Below, piece after piece: positions 53,604-61,989 of a DNA stretch of 64,000 nt (positions are counted from its first letter, which is position 1; each line of letters opens with the position of its first letter). The stretch comes from an uncultured Prevotellaceae bacterium (GTDB taxonomy: Bacteria > Bacteroidota > Bacteroidia > Bacteroidales > Muribaculaceae): positions 25,359 to 89,358 of the forward strand of contig ONKF01000004.1 of NCBI GenBank assembly GCA_900318335.1. Direction: 5' to 3'. A program made the position numbers and the translations under genes. The notes below the pieces were generated by a model that saw only the letters and a program-made list of their open reading frames with translations, had not been told where the DNA came from and did no database searches.

Positions 53604-54053
53604 TCACTCGGGATTGGTCGTTATCTCGTAGATAACCTTGGCATTCTCGGCTATGGTCTCAATGGGCGAGTCCGCCGGGATGACCGTTTCGGTCGAGGCC
53701 ATGTCAGGATTGGTATACTGATCGATGATGTTACCCTGCTCGTCATAGACCGACACCTGCACAATATTGAAGTTGTTCCAGTCGTCGGTGAACTTGTAAA
53801 GGGTCAATTTGTAGGCCACCGTCTTGTCATAACCGCGCTCCTGTGTATAAAGGGCACGTGACTCGGGCAAGTCGAACATATTGCGCACCCACACCAGATA
53901 ACTGGCTCCGCCATCTGAGGTCGTGATATCGGGGTTGATCGAGATTGTCTCACCACCATAGGACAGGGCAGTGAACCAATCGGTGGCATGAGCCGCAGGG
54001 GCAGCAACCATCAGCGCGACAAGCGCTATAAGCGTCATAAAAAATTTCTTCAT
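53604..54053 (-). CDS. Small secreted protein of unknown function
   Basis: 149 residues with a clear signal peptide (MKKFFMTLIALVALMVAAPAAHA). The mature part is beta-rich: WFTALSYGGETISINPDI, a VWVRNMFD strand, YKLTLYKF and VQVSVYDEQGNIIDQY. This pattern faintly recalls the surface-adhesin-E-like small secreted domain, where a Trp-containing first strand and a Y-D-x-x-G-N hairpin recur; I am not sure. It is convergent with the 2H gene and divergent from the candidate small RNA. Confidence 0.65.
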   Translation of the reverse strand: MKKFFMTLIALVALMVAAPAAHATDWFTALSYGGETISINPDITTSDGGASYLVWVRNMFDLPESRALYTQERGYDKTVAYKLTLYKFTDDWNNFNIVQVSVYDEQGNIIDQYTNPDMASTETVIPADSPIETIAENAKVIYEITTNPE

Positions 54054-54086
54054 CTTTTCTTAATCTTCTGTAACTGTTAGATGCGG

Positions 54087-54118
54087 CAAAGGTATAAAAA
54101 AACATTGTACAAGCACAA
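54087..54118 (-). promoter_or_regulatory. Promoter of the 53604 gene
   Basis: Minus strand TTG at 54118-54116, 21-bp spacer, TACCTTTG at 54094-54087. Confidence 0.6.
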
Positions 54119-54219
54119 GAAAAGGGCAACTTATTGATAAAAAACCGATGTTAAAGATATCCAAAACCCGTTGTTTTTAGCCTCATTTCACACTTGTTAC
54201 TGAAAAAACGGTCAAATTA

Positions 54220-54312
54220 TTTGCACACATCAATCTTTTACAATAATTTTGCAGCAATATGATACTTTTTTCCTAGCAAGGCAGCTTCGTCGTGAGACGA
54301 GGCGCTTTTTTT
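54220..54312 (+). ncRNA. Candidate short RNA: promoter followed at once by a terminator
   Basis: The 390-bp space between 54053 and 54444 holds no real gene. TTTG at 54220-54223, a 20-bp spacer and TAATTTTG at 54244-54251 form a full promoter. Transcription from about 54256 would reach an 8-bp hairpin (GCTTCGTC 54284-54291, loop GTGA, GACGAGGC 54296-54303) and TTTTTTT at 54306-54312, giving an RNA of about 55 nt. The only frame inside is a five-codon ATG ATA CTT TTT TCC TAG at 54259. It may be a free sRNA or an attenuated leader for the phosphoglucomutase gene, which also has a separate promoter. Confidence 0.5.
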
Positions 54313-54364
54313 ACACTCGGTTGTCCTATAGGTCATCATTTTTTCCCACAAAGTGGGATTTTAT

Positions 54365-54395
54365 TTTGAAGATTCCAGATTTTAGTGTAACTTTG
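54365..54395 (+). promoter_or_regulatory. Promoter of the phosphoglucomutase gene
   Basis: TTTG at 54365-54368, 19-bp spacer, TAACTTTG at 54388-54395; leader about 45 nt. A small CCCAC-AAA-GTGGG hairpin (54345-54357) lies just upstream. Confidence 0.65.
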
Positions 54396-54443
54396 GCAGA
54401 TTAAACCAACAACAACATCAACCTATATAAACCGAATCAAGTT

Positions 54444-56201
54444 ATGTTTGACGAGAAATTATTACAGGAAGTGACAGCCAAGGCCCAAACGTGGCTCAGT
54501 GACAGTTATGACGAGAAAACCCGTGCCGAAGTTCAGGCTATGCTTGACAACGAGGACAAGACCGATCTCGTGGAATCCTTCTATAAGATTCTGGAGTTTG
54601 GTACCGGTGGCCTGCGTGGCATTATGGGTGCCGGCTGCAACCGCATGAACATCTACACGGTGGGCAGCGCAACCCAGGGCTTTGCCAACTATCTGAAAGA
54701 GGCTTTCAAGGATCTGCCTCAGATTTCGGTAGTGGTAGGTCACGACGTGCGTAACAACAGCCGTCTGTTTGCCGAGACGGTAGCCAACATTTTCAGCGCC
54801 AATGGCATTAAGGTCTATCTGTTTGAGGGCCCGCGTCCCACTCCCGAGGTGAGCTATGCCATCCGTCGCCTGGGATGCCAGAGCGGTGTGAACATCACAG
54901 CCTCGCACAACCCCAAGATTTACAACGGCTACAAGGCCTATTGGGATGACGGTGCACAGGTAGTGGCTCCCCACGATGTGAATATCATCAACAACGTCAA
55001 CGCCATCGAGGACGTGCGCGACATCAAGTTTGAGGGCAACCCCGACCTGATTCAGATTATCGGTGAGGACATCGACGGTCCCTACATCGAGGATATCCAC
55101 ACTCTGTCGCTCAGCCCCGACGTGGACAAGAAATACCACGACCTGAAGATTGTCTATACGCCCATCCACGGTGTTGGCCGGTACATCATTCCGCGTTCTA
55201 TCGAGCGTTGGGGATTTGACAACATCATCCACATTCCCGAGCAGGACGTGATGAGCGGTGAATTCCCCACCGTTGATTCACCCAACCCCGAGATGCCCAG
55301 TGCCATGCAGATGGCTATTGCCAAAGCCGAAGAGGTCCAGGCCGACTTGGCCCTCGCCAGCGACCCCGACGCCGACCGCATCAGCCTGGTCATCAAGAAC
55401 ACCAAGGGCAATTATGAACTGGTGAACGGTAACCAGATCCAGATTCTGTTCCACTACTACCTGATTGAGCGCAGCCGTGAACTGGGTCTGCTCAAGGGCG
55501 ACGAGTACATCGTCAAGACCATCGTGACCAGCGAGACCATCGCCCGCATCGCCAAGAAGCAGAACATCAAGATGTTTGACTGCTACACTGGCTTCAAGTG
55601 GATTGCCACTGTGATGCGCGAGATGGAGGCAGCAGGCAAGGGACGCTACCTGGGTGGTGGCGAGGAGAGCTACGGCTTCCTGCCCGAGACCTTCGCCCGC
55701 GACAAGGATGCCGTATCGTCCATCCCCTTGATGTGCGAGATCGCTGCATGGGCCAAGGACAAGGGCATGACGCTCAACGACCTGTTCATCAATTGCTATA
55801 TCAACTACGGCTACAGTAAGGAGCGCGGCATCAGCGTCGTGCGTCCCGGCAAGAGTGGTGCCGACGAGATTGCCCAGATGATGGTCAACTTCCGCGAGAA
55901 CCCGCAGAAGGAAATCGACGGCTCGCCCGTAACCATCGTGAAGGACTTCCAGAAGCTCGAGCAGCGCAACATGCTCACCGGCGAGGTCACCAAGCTTGAC
56001 ATGCCCACGACCAGCAACGTGCTGCAGTACTTCACCGAGGACGGTACCAAGGTATCCATCCGTCCCTCGGGTACCGAGCCCAAAATCAAGTTCTACATGG
56101 AGGTTCATGACAAGCTCGACAAGCCCGAGAACTATAACGACAAGAACGACTGGGCCGACGCCAAGATGGACCGCATCTGCAAGTCGCTGGGCATCGCGTG
56201 A
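54444..56201 (+). CDS. Phosphoglucomutase/phosphomannomutase (alpha-D-phosphohexomutase)
   Basis: 585 residues, the long form. Four active-site loops are intact: phosphoserine TASHNP (Ser154), metal-binding DPDADR, sugar-binding GGGEESYG and phosphate-binding RPSGTEPK. It interconverts glucose-1-P and glucose-6-P (or mannose or other hexose/pentose phosphates), linking sugar catabolism with glycogen and surface glycan synthesis. The N-terminal extension (first 45 residues) is usual for this subgroup. It is followed, after an A/T repeat stretch, by two MFS genes with separate spacing. Confidence 0.92.
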   Translation: MFDEKLLQEVTAKAQTWLSDSYDEKTRAEVQAMLDNEDKTDLVESFYKILEFGTGGLRGIMGAGCNRMNIYTVGSATQGFANYLKEAFKDLPQISVVVGHDVRNNSRLFAETVANIFSANGIKVYLFEGPRPTPEVSYAIRRLGCQSGVNITASHNPKIYNGYKAYWDDGAQVVAPHDVNIINNVNAIEDVRDIKFEGNPDLIQIIGEDIDGPYIEDIHTLSLSPDVDKKYHDLKIVYTPIHGVGRYIIPRSIERWGFDNIIHIPEQDVMSGEFPTVDSPNPEMPSAMQMAIAKAEEVQADLALASDPDADRISLVIKNTKGNYELVNGNQIQILFHYYLIERSRELGLLKGDEYIVKTIVTSETIARIAKKQNIKMFDCYTGFKWIATVMREMEAAGKGRYLGGGEESYGFLPETFARDKDAVSSIPLMCEIAAWAKDKGMTLNDLFINCYINYGYSKERGISVVRPGKSGADEIAQMMVNFRENPQKEIDGSPVTIVKDFQKLEQRNMLTGEVTKLDMPTTSNVLQYFTEDGTKVSIRPSGTEPKIKFYMEVHDKLDKPENYNDKNDWADAKMDRICKSLGIA

Positions 56202-56235
56202 GTTAGTTAGAAGTTAGAAGTTAGGAGTTAGAAGT
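56201..56235. repeat. GTTAGAAGTTAGAAG-type direct repeats
   Basis: Four AGTTAG(A/G)-type units in the phosphoglucomutase/MFS spacer, the complement-strand form of the ACTAA repeats seen at 50091 and 52418. Confidence 0.45.
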
Positions 56236-56333
56236 TTATAGACGATAGTAATAATTGTTACAACTAATAACTTAAAACTCAATAAAGAAAACCATTAATA
56301 TCAACCAAATAACAATTTAAAAAACAACATTTT

Positions 56334-57959
56334 ATGTCAGAAAAGATTCAGACTTTAAGAGACTCTGCTGCAATGCGCTGGACAGCGCTGCTGTTGCTCG
56401 CATTGGGCATGTTCTGCAGCTACATTTTCATGGACATCCTGTCGCCCATCAAGGACTTGATGGAGTCAACCCGCGGCTGGAGTTCATCGGCATTCGGTAC
56501 CGAGGAAGGCGCTGAGGTATTCCTCAACGTGTTTGTATTCTTCCTGATTTTTGCTGGTATCATCCTCGACAAGATGGGCGTGCGCTTCACTGCACTGCTG
56601 TCGGGAGTTGTGATGCTCATCGGTGCCTGCATCAAGTGGTATGCTGTGACCGATGCCTTTATCGGCACCGGACTGGAGCAGTGGTTCACCAACAACTTGA
56701 ACTACATCCCTGGATTTGAAGAACTCGGTGTTGCACCGTTCACCGCCGAAATGCCCGCAAGCGCCAAGGTGGCTGCTCTGGGCTTCATGATTTTCGGTTG
56801 CGGTGTTGAGATGGCCGGCATTACCGTTAGCCGTGGTATCGTGAAGTGGTTCAAGGGCCGCGAGATGGCATTGGCAATGGGTAGTGAGATGGCTCTGGCC
56901 CGCCTGGGTGTTGCCACCTGTATGATTTTCTCGCCCTTCTTTGCCAAGTTGGGTGGTGAGGTCAGCGTATCTCGTTCAGTAGCCTTCGGTGTTGTGCTGA
57001 TGTGCATCGCACTGATTATGTTCATCGTTTACTTCTTCATGGACAGCAAGCTCGACAAGCAGACGGGTGAGGCCGAGGAGAAGGACGATCCGTTCAAGGT
57101 AAGTGATATTGGCAAGATTTTGACCAACAAGGGTTTCTGGATTGTATCGATGCTGTGCGTGCTCTATTACAGCGCTATCTTCCCCTTCCAGAAGTATGCC
57201 GTTAACATGCTGCAGTGCAACCTCACGTTCACCGAGGTTGATCCCAACTCGTTCTGGGCCAGTGAGAGTCTGACCATCTATCAGTATATCATCATGCTCG
57301 TAGTAGCTGCCACCGCCTTCATGAGCAACTTCATGAAGAACAAGGGTGCCAAGTATGGTCTGCTCATCGTCTCGATTGCAGCACTCATCTGCTACTGCTA
57401 CATGGGTTACATGCGCCAGAGCGCCGAGAGCGTCTTCGCCGTATTCCCCTTGCTGGCTGTGGGTATCACCCCCATCTTGGGTAACTACGTTGACCACAAG
57501 GGTAAAGCCGCTTCGATGCTCGTCCTGGGTTCATTGCTGCTGATTGCTTGCCACTTGACCTTCGCCTTTATCCTGCCCATGTTCAAGGGTAGCACCGCTG
57601 CTGGTTTCATCGTGGCCTATCTGACCATCCTCGTGCTGGGTTCGTCGTTCTCACTGGTTCCCGCCGCCCTGTGGCCCAGTGTGCCCAAGCTGGTGGATGC
57701 CAAGATTATCGGTAGCGCCTATGCGCTGATTTTCTGGATTCAGAACATCGGTCTGTGGCTCTTCCCGATGGCTATCGGCAAGCTTCTTGACAAGACTAAC
57801 CCCGGTATTACCGATCCCACCCAGTACAACTACACCTGGCCGCTCGTGATGCTGGCTTGCCTGGGTATCGCAGCCCTGCTGTTCGGTCTCTACCTCAAGG
57901 TGGTTGACAAGAAGAAACACCTCGGCCTCGAGGAGCCCAACATCAAGCCTGAGGCTTAA
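56334..57959 (+). CDS. MFS transporter, paralogue A
   Basis: 541 residues and about 12 helices. MFS signatures: GIILDKMGVRFTALLSG (loop 2-3 Asp/Arg motif), GREMALAMGSEMALARLG and, in the second half, FSLVPAALWPSVPKLV. A loop of about 45 residues between TM3 and TM4 (TGLEQWFTNNLNYIPGFEEL) is longer than in its neighbour. The substrate is unknown; the long distance (132 bp) from phosphoglucomutase gives no firm link. It shares clear sequence similarity with the MFS gene at 58095, which shows a tandem duplication. Confidence 0.85.
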   Translation: MSEKIQTLRDSAAMRWTALLLLALGMFCSYIFMDILSPIKDLMESTRGWSSSAFGTEEGAEVFLNVFVFFLIFAGIILDKMGVRFTALLSGVVMLIGACIKWYAVTDAFIGTGLEQWFTNNLNYIPGFEELGVAPFTAEMPASAKVAALGFMIFGCGVEMAGITVSRGIVKWFKGREMALAMGSEMALARLGVATCMIFSPFFAKLGGEVSVSRSVAFGVVLMCIALIMFIVYFFMDSKLDKQTGEAEEKDDPFKVSDIGKILTNKGFWIVSMLCVLYYSAIFPFQKYAVNMLQCNLTFTEVDPNSFWASESLTIYQYIIMLVVAATAFMSNFMKNKGAKYGLLIVSIAALICYCYMGYMRQSAESVFAVFPLLAVGITPILGNYVDHKGKAASMLVLGSLLLIACHLTFAFILPMFKGSTAAGFIVAYLTILVLGSSFSLVPAALWPSVPKLVDAKIIGSAYALIFWIQNIGLWLFPMAIGKLLDKTNPGITDPTQYNYTWPLVMLACLGIAALLFGLYLKVVDKKKHLGLEEPNIKPEA

Positions 57960-57995
57960 TAACGCTGTTAGCTATTAGCTGAACATACAACGATT

Positions 57996-58037
57996 GGGGC
58001 ACTTGTTGCCATGCGCTGCAAGTGCCCCATTATTTTA
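57996..58037 (+). terminator. Intrinsic terminator between the MFS paralogues
   Basis: GGGGCACTTG (57996-58005) pairs with CAAGTGCCCC (58019-58028), then ATTATTTTA. Confidence 0.75.
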
Positions 58038-58056
58038 GCCATAAGTAATCCTACTT

Positions 58057-58089
58057 TAAACTAAAAACTTACAACTTAAAACTAAAAGT
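58057..58089. repeat. A-rich AAACTAAAA direct repeats before MFS paralogue B
   Basis: Units AAACTAAAAACTT, ACAACTT and AAAACTAAAAG precede the ATG at 58095. Confidence 0.45.
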
Positions 58090-58094
58090 ATCAC

Positions 58095-59462
58095 ATGAGA
58101 GACGAGATAAGAAACACGATTGCGACCAAGGCGTGGGCACGGTGGACCGTGCTGGCGATTGTGTCGTTCACGATGATGGCGGGCTATGTGGTCGCCAAGG
58201 AGATGTCCCCATTGCAGTTCATGCTCGAGAAATCCGCCCAGGACGGCGGTGTGGGCTGGACCAGTGGCGAGTTCGGCATTTTTGCCGGGTCGCGCGGATT
58301 CTTCAACGTGTTCCTGTTGATGCTGTTCGTGGGCGGTATCATCCTCGACAAGATGGGTGTGCGCTTCACGGGTATCCTCTCGTGTGTGTTGATGCTGGTC
58401 GGAGCTGGAGCGGTCTATGGCGTTATCACCTACACCTCGCCCGACCCGCTGTGGAATGTGCCCCTCTTGGGCACCGTTAAGCGTCAAGTGGCGCTTGCCG
58501 CATTAGGATTTGCCTTTTTCGGCATCGGGTATGAAATGTGCGGCATCACCGTGTCTAAGGTTGTCGTGCGCTGGTTCTCGGGCAAGGAAATGGCGCTGGC
58601 CATGGGTCTGCAAGTGGCTATGGCCCGCCTGGGCACTGCACTGGCACTCAACTTCAGCCTGCCCATCGCCCTGAACTGGGGGCTGCCACGTCCGCTGCTC
58701 ATCGGCGTTTTCTGTGTGGGCGTGGGCTTGATTGCCTATCTCTACTACTGCACAATGGACCGCCGCCTGGATAAGGAATCGGGCAAGCAAGAGGTCCAGG
58801 AAGGCGATGATGAGAAGTTCCACTTCGCCGACATGAAAATCACCATCAAGAATCCAGGCTTCTGGCTCATCACGCTATTGTGCCTGTTCTACTATTCAGC
58901 GCTCTACCCCTTCCTCGATTTTGCCACCAAGCTCATGATTTCCAAATATGGCGTCGAGGCCGAGCTGGCGGGCGCCATCCCCTCTATCCTCCCCTACACC
59001 AGCATCGTGCTCACACCGTTGTTCGGTGCTTGGTTTGACAACAAGGGCCGCGGTGCCACCATGATGGTCATCGGCAGTGTGCTGCTGACCATCACCCTGT
59101 TTGTGTTCGCCATGCCGCTCAACTCCAGTTGGATTGCCGTGACGCTCATGTGCGTGCTTGGCATCGCTTTCTCGCTGCTGCCCGCCGCCCTGTGGCCCGC
59201 AGTGCCCAAGATTGTGCCGATGAAGCAGCTCGGCACCTCCTACTCCATCATCTACTACATCCAGAACATCGGCCTCATGCTCATTCCCGTGCTCATCGGC
59301 AAGGTGCTGGAACGCAACACTATCGGCGACCAGGTGGATTACACCCACTCGCTCATCATCTTCGGTGTGATTGGCGTGGGTGCCATCATTACTTCAACGT
59401 TGCTCTTGTGGATGGACCGCCGTCGCCACTACGGCCTTGAAAGCCCGAACATCAACTCATAA
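58095..59462 (+). CDS. MFS transporter, paralogue B
   Basis: 455 residues and 12 helices. It repeats the key motifs of the upstream gene: GIILDKMGVRFTGILS, GKEMALAMGLQVAMARLG and FSLLPAALWPAVPKIV, and ends with a matching tail (HYGLESPNINS against HLGLEEPNIKPEA). It lacks the long TM3-TM4 loop of paralogue A. Substrate unknown. A terminator stands between the two genes, so they may be controlled separately. Confidence 0.85.
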   Translation: MRDEIRNTIATKAWARWTVLAIVSFTMMAGYVVAKEMSPLQFMLEKSAQDGGVGWTSGEFGIFAGSRGFFNVFLLMLFVGGIILDKMGVRFTGILSCVLMLVGAGAVYGVITYTSPDPLWNVPLLGTVKRQVALAALGFAFFGIGYEMCGITVSKVVVRWFSGKEMALAMGLQVAMARLGTALALNFSLPIALNWGLPRPLLIGVFCVGVGLIAYLYYCTMDRRLDKESGKQEVQEGDDEKFHFADMKITIKNPGFWLITLLCLFYYSALYPFLDFATKLMISKYGVEAELAGAIPSILPYTSIVLTPLFGAWFDNKGRGATMMVIGSVLLTITLFVFAMPLNSSWIAVTLMCVLGIAFSLLPAALWPAVPKIVPMKQLGTSYSIIYYIQNIGLMLIPVLIGKVLERNTIGDQVDYTHSLIIFGVIGVGAIITSTLLLWMDRRRHYGLESPNINS

Positions 59463-59482
59463 CGCACCAATACACAATTTTT

Positions 59483-59568
59483 CAAACAACTTGAACAACA
59501 AAGAACAACAGAAACAACATTAAATAAATAAAGTTGTTAGAGTTGTAGTTTGTTGTTCAAGTTGTTTG
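59483..59568. terminator. Bidirectional terminator, 20-bp perfect palindrome of CAA-type sequence
   Basis: 59483-59502 is the exact reverse complement of 59549-59568; the inner AACAAC and GTTGTT runs extend the pairing imperfectly. It lies between convergent MFS B and SDR genes. Confidence 0.65.
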
Positions 59569-59590
59569 ATAGAATCAGTTGTTTGAGGAG

Positions 59591-60358
59591 TTATTGGCGG
59601 TGGATGACGTTGCCGCTGGCCTGATGGGTGGCCAGCACGAGCAACTCGGCAACCTGGACGTGGGCGGGAGCATTCACGGCAAATGCCACACACTCGGCGA
59701 TGTCCTCGCCCGTGAGGGGCTGGATGCCCTTATAAACGTTGTCGGCACGCTCCTTGTCGCCATGGAAGCGGATGACCGAGAAGTTGGTCTCTACCAGACC
59801 GGGCTTGATGTTGGTCACACGCACGCTGGTATGCGCCACATCGATGCGCAGGCCATCGCTCAAGGCCTTCACTGCCGCCTTGGTAGCGCAATACACATTA
59901 CCGTTAGCATAAGCCGCATCACCAGCCACACTGCCGATGTTCACCACATGGCCACGGTCACGTTTCACCATTCCGGGCACGATAAGGCGGGTCATCGTCA
60001 ACAGGCCCTTGACGTTGGCGTCTATCATCGTATCCCAATCCTCAAAGTTACCCTCGTATTCGGGTTCTAAGCCTAAAGCGCCACCGGCATTGTTGACGAG
60101 GACGTCGATTTCCTGCCACTCGGGCGGCAGGCTGTTGATGGCTGCTGTGGCCGCCTCGCGGTCACGCACATCAAACTCGAGGGTGATCACCCCGACGCCC
60201 AAGGCCGACAATTCACGTGCCAGCGCATCCAGGCGCTCAGCCCTACGGCCCGTAATAATCATGTTGTAGCCACAAACAGCCAATTTGCGCGCGCAAGCCT
60301 CACCGATGCCACTCGTCGCGCCAGTCACTAAAGCAATTCTCTTCATTTTATTATTCAT
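59591..60358 (-). CDS. Short-chain dehydrogenase/reductase (YdfG-like)
   Basis: 255 residues. SDR motifs: TGATSGIGEACARKL (TGxxxGxG), GRRAERL (an Arg pair suggesting NADP), NNAGGALGLEP, GSVAGDAAY and Y-x3-K in YCATKAAVKAL. The family match is closest to YdfG-type 3-hydroxy acid/serine dehydrogenases, which also read NNAG.A.G.EP. Two starts are possible, 60358 or the Met four codons later (60346, MKRIALVTG). It has its own promoter. Confidence 0.87.
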   Translation of the reverse strand: MNNKMKRIALVTGATSGIGEACARKLAVCGYNMIITGRRAERLDALARELSALGVGVITLEFDVRDREAATAAINSLPPEWQEIDVLVNNAGGALGLEPEYEGNFEDWDTMIDANVKGLLTMTRLIVPGMVKRDRGHVVNIGSVAGDAAYANGNVYCATKAAVKALSDGLRIDVAHTSVRVTNIKPGLVETNFSVIRFHGDKERADNVYKGIQPLTGEDIAECVAFAVNAPAHVQVAELLVLATHQASGNVIHRQ

Positions 60359-60393
60359 TATTTATGTGTGATTTAGCCTCTGTCTGATGATGA

Positions 60394-60401
60394 CAAAGGT
60401 A
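60394..60401 (-). promoter_or_regulatory. -7 box (TACCTTTG) of the SDR gene
   Basis: Minus-strand TACCTTTG, leader about 30 nt to 60358. Confidence 0.5.
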
Positions 60402-60448
60402 CAACATTCTTTCCACACGGGCAACAGCGAGTGGGCTGACGGCAGGAA

Positions 60449-61744
60449 TTACTTGGCCTCTTTATCGATAATGATGCTGGATAGTATCAGTCTATTGTCC
60501 AGACGCGGCTCCAGGGGTGACGTGGACGGCTGGTTAGCCATCGTGGGAATCATGGTTTTGACAACCGGATTGACGGAGCGGTACTCGGGCATGCACCTGC
60601 CGATAGGAGCACCGACATAGGATGGGTCACAGATGAGATAGTAGTCATCGCCATAGTAATAGCCATTGCCGCGGGTGGCGCACTCGGTGAAGCGCACTCC
60701 TGTACAGTCGTGACCCGGATAATGCACAAACTGCACATCAAGCCCCAGCAACGATTTCACCAAGAAGGCATACAGGATCGAGCGGTCGTCACAGTCATTC
60801 TTGTCATAGTAGAAATTCTCCTCGACAAAATTGACTTTCTCGCGACCATATTGTTCAAAATCATCCTCGTAGCCGAAAACATACTGGACAAAATGCAACA
60901 GCGCCCCAGCAGCGTCACACTGGCTCATTCCCTCAAGCTGGGGAATCAACTGCTCCTCGATGGCGGCATGGAATTGAGGCAACACGACCGAAACGGCATA
61001 GCACTGGAGGTCCATGAGCGGATAATCACGCAACATCCTCATCACACGGGGGTTGACCTCACACACTACCCTAATCTGGCCATCGTTGAAATCGCATAAT
61101 GACTCCTCGCTCGAGGGCACGTTCAGTGCCTTGTCCTTGAACAGCAGGCTGAAGGATTGCCCCTTACCGAGGTTGTTCCTGGACGGGTCGCAGGGATAGA
61201 CAACCGATTTCTCGTTAGGGTTGAATTCAAGGTCATCATAGAAGATATAATAGTCCTTGCCTCCTATCTTGATGAAGAACCGCTCATACACTTCCTGCTC
61301 AAACGGTACCAGGAGCAACAACTGCTGCTCGGTGCGGGCCAGACGCACGTCATATCCCATGCCCACAAGCAGGAAATGCTCCAGCATCACCCTGTCGGCT
61401 GGCGTTCCATCGGGCAACAAGCCGTCGGCATAATTCCTGACCAGTTCCAGGACAAACCAGTCATTCAAGCCAAGCTCCTCGGCTCGCGAGCGCAAGGATG
61501 CCAATACCTGAGTGATGTCCCGTCGCTGATAATCCTTCCATGCCTGAAAGACATCGGCGTCTCGCACCGACTTCACCTTGACCGGCTGAATTGCTGCCGC
61601 GCTCAACGGTTGACCATAAAACGAGAAAACCAGTTCATCTGCCGCAGCGCGTGACTTGTTCTCGACAATAGGGCTCGCTTCGTGCCCTGCCATCGGCATC
61701 ACCGACACCAGGAACAACAGTATAGAGCACGCTATTTGCCTCAT
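60449..61744 (-). CDS. Exported transglutaminase-like protein
   Basis: 431 residues from MRQIACSILLFLVSVMP, a signal peptide; an in-frame Met 8 codons earlier is less suitable. The mature N-terminal 250 residues are of no family I recognise. The C-terminal part has a Cys-His-Asp pattern: YYDKNDCDDRSILYAFLV (Cys in the helix start), VHYPGHDCTGV (His) and YLICDPSYVGAPIG (Asp), the layout of the transglutaminase/cysteine-protease-like fold seen in many Bacteroidetes exported proteins. It may act on proteins or cell-wall peptides in the periplasm. The Asp/Cys context NDCDDRS is well conserved in this subgroup as I remember it. Confidence 0.7.
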   Translation of the reverse strand: MRQIACSILLFLVSVMPMAGHEASPIVENKSRAAADELVFSFYGQPLSAAAIQPVKVKSVRDADVFQAWKDYQRRDITQVLASLRSRAEELGLNDWFVLELVRNYADGLLPDGTPADRVMLEHFLLVGMGYDVRLARTEQQLLLLVPFEQEVYERFFIKIGGKDYYIFYDDLEFNPNEKSVVYPCDPSRNNLGKGQSFSLLFKDKALNVPSSEESLCDFNDGQIRVVCEVNPRVMRMLRDYPLMDLQCYAVSVVLPQFHAAIEEQLIPQLEGMSQCDAAGALLHFVQYVFGYEDDFEQYGREKVNFVEENFYYDKNDCDDRSILYAFLVKSLLGLDVQFVHYPGHDCTGVRFTECATRGNGYYYGDDYYLICDPSYVGAPIGRCMPEYRSVNPVVKTMIPTMANQPSTSPLEPRLDNRLILSSIIIDKEAK

Positions 61745-61794
61745 ATTGTTACAATATATCGCCATCATGATTTAACAATTTATATGTAACGTCG

Positions 61795-61825
61795 CAAATA
61801 TAATCACAATTCCGCATAAAAACAA
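61795..61825 (-). promoter_or_regulatory. Promoter of the transglutaminase-like gene
   Basis: Minus strand TTG at 61825-61823, 20-bp spacer, TATATTTG at 61802-61795. Confidence 0.6.
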
Positions 61826-61936
61826 GCATTTCATCAATAATATTGAACTTTTCTTCAATTTACAGCCACCTCGTCGCGACACACCCACCCAACGGAGCCC
61901 ATCGCTTCACTCTAATGCAGAAAATCAGCTTCTTGT

Positions 61937-61967
61937 TTTGTTAGGCGCCCAATTTTCACTACCTTTG
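61937..61967 (+). promoter_or_regulatory. Promoter of typA
   Basis: TTTG at 61937-61940, 19-bp spacer, TACCTTTG at 61960-61967; leader about 18 nt. Confidence 0.65.
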
Positions 61968-61989
61968 CACCCAAATTCAATAAGGCAAT

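Noticed and set aside
54259-54276. Five-codon leader peptide in the candidate short RNA
   Set aside because: It lacks the run of one regulatory codon expected of an attenuator peptide and could arise by chance.
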